From assembly GCA_027451425.1 (NCBI GenBank), contig DAIDJH010000106.1, forward strand, positions 1 to 6,581: a DNA stretch of 6,581 nucleotides, read 5' to 3'. Source of the DNA: Bdellovibrionales bacterium (GTDB lineage Bacteria; Bdellovibrionota; Bdellovibrionia; Bdellovibrionales; UBA1609). The translations under genes were made by a program, and so were the position numbers. The notes below the pieces were generated by a model. The model was not told the origin of the DNA and searched no databases. It saw nothing but the letters and a program-made list of their open reading frames with translations. Positions 5,280 through 6,581 of this stretch are shown here, piece after piece. The first letter of the stretch is position 1, and every line of letters starts with the position of its first letter.

Positions 5280-5355
5280 TCAGGCGTAGCTCAGCAGGTA
5301 GAGCAAGCGGCTGTTAACCGCTTGGTCGGGGGTTCGAGTCCCTCCGCCTGAGCCA
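5280..5355 (+). tRNA. tRNA-Asn (anticodon GUU), complete with encoded CCA
   Basis: All arms fold cleanly. The acceptor TCAGGCG pairs with CGCCTGA (5345-5351), with discriminator G5352 and encoded CCA 5353-5355. The D arm is GCTC/GAGC. The anticodon arm is AGCGG/CCGCT with loop CTGTTAA, giving anticodon GTT. The variable loop is TGGTC. The T arm is GGGGG/CCCTC around TTCGAGT, with one G-U pair. The U1-A72 pair and G73 discriminator are the normal identity elements of tRNA-Asn. Its 3' end is duplicated at 6072-6087, so the gene is a probable integration site. Confidence 0.96.
5340..5355 (+). repeat. Left direct repeat (putative attL) at the tRNA-Asn 3' end
   Basis: CCCTCCGCCTGAGCCA forms the last 16 bases of the tRNA, from the T-arm to the CCA end. 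It is repeated exactly, in the same orientation, at 6072-6087. tRNA 3' ends are the classical attachment sites of tyrosine-recombinase elements, which restore the tRNA and leave the displaced 3' end at the far junction. Confidence 0.7.
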
Positions 5356-5364
5356 AATCTCTTC

Positions 5365-5393
5365 AAAAAAATTCTACGATGCTTCTTCAAGCA
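5365..5393 (-). terminator. Possible intrinsic terminator of the HigBA-like module
   Basis: On the minus strand TGCTT-GAAG-AAGCA (5393-5380) forms a 5-bp stem at the end of the antitoxin gene. Seven consecutive T residues follow (5371-5365), but about eight bases separate stem from T-run, so the site is weak. It would stop transcription just before it runs antisense into the tRNA gene. Confidence 0.35.
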
Positions 5394-5670
5394 CCAATCT
5401 AGCTTTCAATCTAAACGGTTTCAGATATTCATTCAACGTCTCAGGTTTTAGCTTGCGCTTGCCGCTGAGAAATTCCGAGACATTTGGCTGCGGTACATGC
5501 GCCAAATGAACGAATTCTTTGATGCCCATGCGGGCGATTGTGTGTCGAAGAGCATCTTCAACACTGAGGCCGTCGTCGCCTTCCATCAAAGTAAGAATAT
5601 AGCTTTGGGCAAATTTGGCGTTTTTAAGCTTGTGGCTTAATTCTTCGTCGTATGATTTACCGCGTTTCAT
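5374..5670 (-). CDS. XRE-family helix-turn-helix antitoxin (HigA/HI1420-like)
   Basis: A 98-residue protein, second gene of a toxin-first TA pair. The N-terminal part ([20 protein letters not shown], 5-24) matches the start typical of antidote proteins that pair with Gp49/HigB-like toxins: a basic, Tyr-containing lead, then a 'xLxNxxxAxxYI' helix. Residues about 37-85 form the helix-turn-helix: [39 protein letters not shown] (recognition helix about 61-69) and the [12 protein letters not shown] helix. It should bind and neutralise the toxin and repress the shared promoter. ATG 5670 has a strong ribosome site, GGAGG, four bases upstream (in 5674-5679), and overlaps the toxin 3' end by 14 bases. 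That suggests antitoxin translation can exceed toxin translation. The stop lies only 18 bases from the CCA end of tRNA-Asn, which it faces. Confidence 0.8.
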   Translation of the reverse strand: MKRGKSYDEELSHKLKNAKFAQSYILTLMEGDDGLSVEDALRHTIARMGIKEFVHLAHVPQPNVSEFLSGKRKLKPETLNEYLKPFRLKARLVLEEAS

Positions 5671-5983
5671 AGTTCCTCCAATATTCCTTAGCTAGCCTGA
5701 TGTCGCGCTTTTGCGAACCCTTGTCTCCGCCAACCAACAGTAAAATAATCCGACGCGCGACTTGGCCGAAATAAACTCGATAGCCCGGGCCGCAAGCGAT
5801 CTTAATTTCAAAAACCCCATCGCCGACTGATTTCACGTTCTTTTTGGCTGCGCCCATCGCAACTCGATCGATGTAGGCGTAAATGATCGCTTGATCGAAG
5901 GGGTCAAAATCGTTCAGCCATTCGCGGCAGGGCTCTCGGCCGCTCTCAGTGAAGTAATACTCAATCTTCTTCATCTGCTTCAT
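5657..5983 (-). CDS. HigB/RelE-superfamily toxin (Gp49-like addiction module killer)
   Basis: A 108-residue protein, the normal size of the family. It begins [23 protein letters not shown], where 'xIEYYxTExGRxPxxEWL' is the hallmark N-terminus of addiction-module killer proteins related to phage Gp49 and HI1419. The core [18 protein letters not shown] (56-73), then [17 protein letters not shown] (79-95) and AKEYWRNY (98-105), are also family signatures. The basic and aromatic residues (R69, Y71, K88, K92, R93) are those expected at the ribosome-dependent mRNA-cleaving site. Gene order (toxin before antitoxin) and the 14-base overlap with an XRE antitoxin fit the higBA arrangement. The start may be ATG 5983 or ATG 5974. 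The latter leaves a more normal leader from the promoter seen at 5992-6020, but neither has a strong ribosome site. Function is inferred from family; the mRNA target is unknown. Confidence 0.88.
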   Translation of the reverse strand: MKQMKKIEYYFTESGREPCREWLNDFDPFDQAIIYAYIDRVAMGAAKKNVKSVGDGVFEIKIACGPGYRVYFGQVARRIILLLVGGDKGSQKRDIRLAKEYWRNYETR

Positions 5984-5991
5984 CTGTTCTA

Positions 5992-6020
5992 AATATACCT
6001 AAAATGGTATGTATAATCAA
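5992..6020 (-). promoter_or_regulatory. Promoter and overlapping operator-like repeat of the HigBA-like module
   Basis: On the minus strand TTGATT (6020-6015) and TATATT (5997-5992) are separated by exactly 17 bases, matching sigma-70 at 4 and 5 of 6 positions. An inverted repeat, ATACC-TAAAAT-GGTAT (5995-6010 on the + strand), overlaps the -10 and spacer. That is where the XRE antitoxin would repress its own operon. The predicted start near 5985 leaves a very short leader. Confidence 0.5.
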
Positions 6021-6071
6021 GATCAAAATAATCCACCCCATGATTGGCGTACGAATCGCAAGTTATAGTCG

Positions 6072-6087
6072 CCCTCCGCCTGAGCCA
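6072..6087 (+). repeat. Right direct repeat (putative attR), orphan tRNA-Asn 3' end
   Basis: An exact copy of the last 16 bases of tRNA-Asn (5340-5355), in the same orientation, with no tRNA arms before it. It is followed by G and six T residues (6089-6094), which could be the original terminator tract of the tRNA before insertion. The preceding AGTC (6067-6070) also resembles the tRNA T-arm (AGTC at 5337-5340), separated from the match by an extra two bases. Confidence 0.65.
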
Positions 6088-6093
6088 GTTTTT

Positions 6094-6581
6094 TCACATT
6101 AAAACCATACCGACAAAAAATGAAATCGTTAGCATGATGAGCGACCAAATATGGAACTCGATCCACAGATTTTTTAGGCGCGCGAGCCGAAGCGCGATTA
6201 AGTTGGCAAGTGAGCCAATGGCAAAACCGAATCCGCCTACATCCACTCCCCAAGCTAAACGTTGCCATTTTGGATGAAACGATTGTAGCAAAATGGTGGC
6301 CGGCACGTTGGATATCACTTGAGAAAACAAAAGCCCGGATTTGTAGGCGCCGAATTTCCAAGCTAAAGTTTGCATGGCCAATGACCTCACCAACGGCACC
6401 ATCGCCAATGACTTAAAATCGATAAACATCAAAATAAAAATCATGAGAAGAGCCCAATCCAACCGACGAAAAACCTTTCGCACCATCACCGCATAAAGAA
6501 CGACTATAACGAACAAGGCATAGCGCAAAAAACCGGCGTCAATCGCGATTAAAAACGCCGGGTACAAAATGAGCGAAATTG
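6094..6581 (-). CDS. Ion-transporter-superfamily permease (ArsB/NhaD/CitMHS-like), C-terminal part
   Basis: The minus-strand frame is open to the window edge and ends at TGA 6096-6094, giving about 162 C-terminal residues of a polytopic inner-membrane protein. Several membrane segments are clear, for example FLRYALFVIVVLYAVMV, WALLMIFILMFIDF and IWSLIMLTISFFVGMVL. The diagnostic block is SQVISNVPATILL, followed by LAWGVDVGGFGFAIGSLANL and IALRLAR. In this superfamily the SNVPA hairpin and the following G-rich 'GvxxGGxGxxxgSLANLIalrl' segment form the second substrate-binding repeat. Which ion or organic anion is carried cannot be told from this half. A TTG at 6567 is in frame, but the codons upstream (ISLIL) continue the hydrophobic protein, so the true start lies outside. 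The stop is only six bases from the orphan tRNA 3' repeat, so before any insertion this gene and the tRNA would have converged almost end to end. Confidence 0.75.
   Translation of the reverse strand, partial: ISLILYPAFLIAIDAGFLRYALFVIVVLYAVMVRKVFRRLDWALLMIFILMFIDFKSLAMVPLVRSLAMQTLAWKFGAYKSGLLFSQVISNVPATILLQSFHPKWQRLAWGVDVGGFGFAIGSLANLIALRLARLKNLWIEFHIWSLIMLTISFFVGMVLM

Larger units (their letters stand above)
5340..6087. mobile_element. Putative tRNA-Asn-integrated micro-element carrying only a TA module
   Basis: The 16-bp direct repeats at 5340-5355 and 6072-6087 enclose a unit of 732 bp whose only genes are the HigB-like toxin and its antitoxin. The left copy completes a functional tRNA; the right copy stands alone, with no tRNA body before it, six bases past the stop of the transporter gene. 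This is the geometry of an element integrated at a tRNA 3' end. No integrase or excisionase is inside, so it is either a cassette moved by an enzyme encoded elsewhere or the remainder of a larger island after deletion. A partial tandem duplication of the tRNA is the main alternative. Confidence 0.5.

Noticed and set aside
1..6581. CRISPR array, riboswitch or replication origin
   Set aside because: No regularly spaced repeats, recognisable aptamer core, or cluster of iterons or DnaA boxes was seen by eye on either strand.

Overview
The window reads as accessory DNA from a Gram-negative bacterium. The best guess is a Bdellovibrio-like (Bdellovibrionota) organism. This rests on two adjacent lipoproteins that share a non-canonical lipobox, FQNCSxGF, which I recall as typical of predicted Bdellovibrio lipoproteins. 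The assignment is inference, because no rRNA or other phylogenetic marker is present. Base composition looks moderate and shows no obvious compositional island.

Layout, left to right. (1) Bases 1-168 are the C-terminal tail of a Gly/Thr-rich, beta-helix-like surface protein on the + strand. (2) Bases 173-861 hold a type II toxin-antitoxin (TA) operon on the + strand. A ribbon-helix-helix antitoxin overlaps a PIN-domain ribonuclease toxin by 4 bp, and a perfect 17-bp palindrome lies just upstream as the probable operator. (3) Bases 862-1152 are a convergent intergenic region. It carries a decayed fragment of a DUF4143-type AAA ATPase and three inverted repeats, two of them long. (4) Bases 1150-5044 are a tight three-gene minus-strand cluster. 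In transcription order it encodes a WbpP/PelX-like UDP-N-acetylhexosamine 4-epimerase, a lipoprotein resembling a hypothetical glycosidase of the GHL15/GH114-like TIM-barrel type, and a second, beta-propeller-like lipoprotein. (5) Bases 5098-5259 hold a possible 53-residue single-pass membrane protein on the + strand. (6) Bases 5280-5355 are a complete tRNA-Asn(GUU) with encoded CCA. (7) Bases 5374-5983 are a second TA module on the minus strand, toxin first: a HigB/RelE (Gp49-like) toxin and an XRE antitoxin. (8) From 6094 to the window edge is the C-terminal part of an ion-transporter-superfamily permease (ArsB/NhaD/CitMHS-like).

The most striking structure is hidden at the tRNA. The last 16 bases of the tRNA-Asn gene (5340-5355) recur exactly at 6072-6087, and the two copies bracket only the HigBA-like module. 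This is the signature left by site-specific integration at a tRNA 3' end. The enclosed unit is only 732 bp and has no integrase. It is either a toxin-antitoxin micro-element mobilised in trans or the stump of a larger island. Without it, the tRNA and the transporter gene would converge with only a few bases between them.

Functionally, the central cluster could link cytoplasmic supply of UDP-GalNAc (or a related sugar) to an envelope-anchored enzyme acting on a sugar polymer, plus a partner lipoprotein of unknown role. That link is inference from gene order. The two TA systems have opposite gene order and unrelated families, so they were probably acquired independently.
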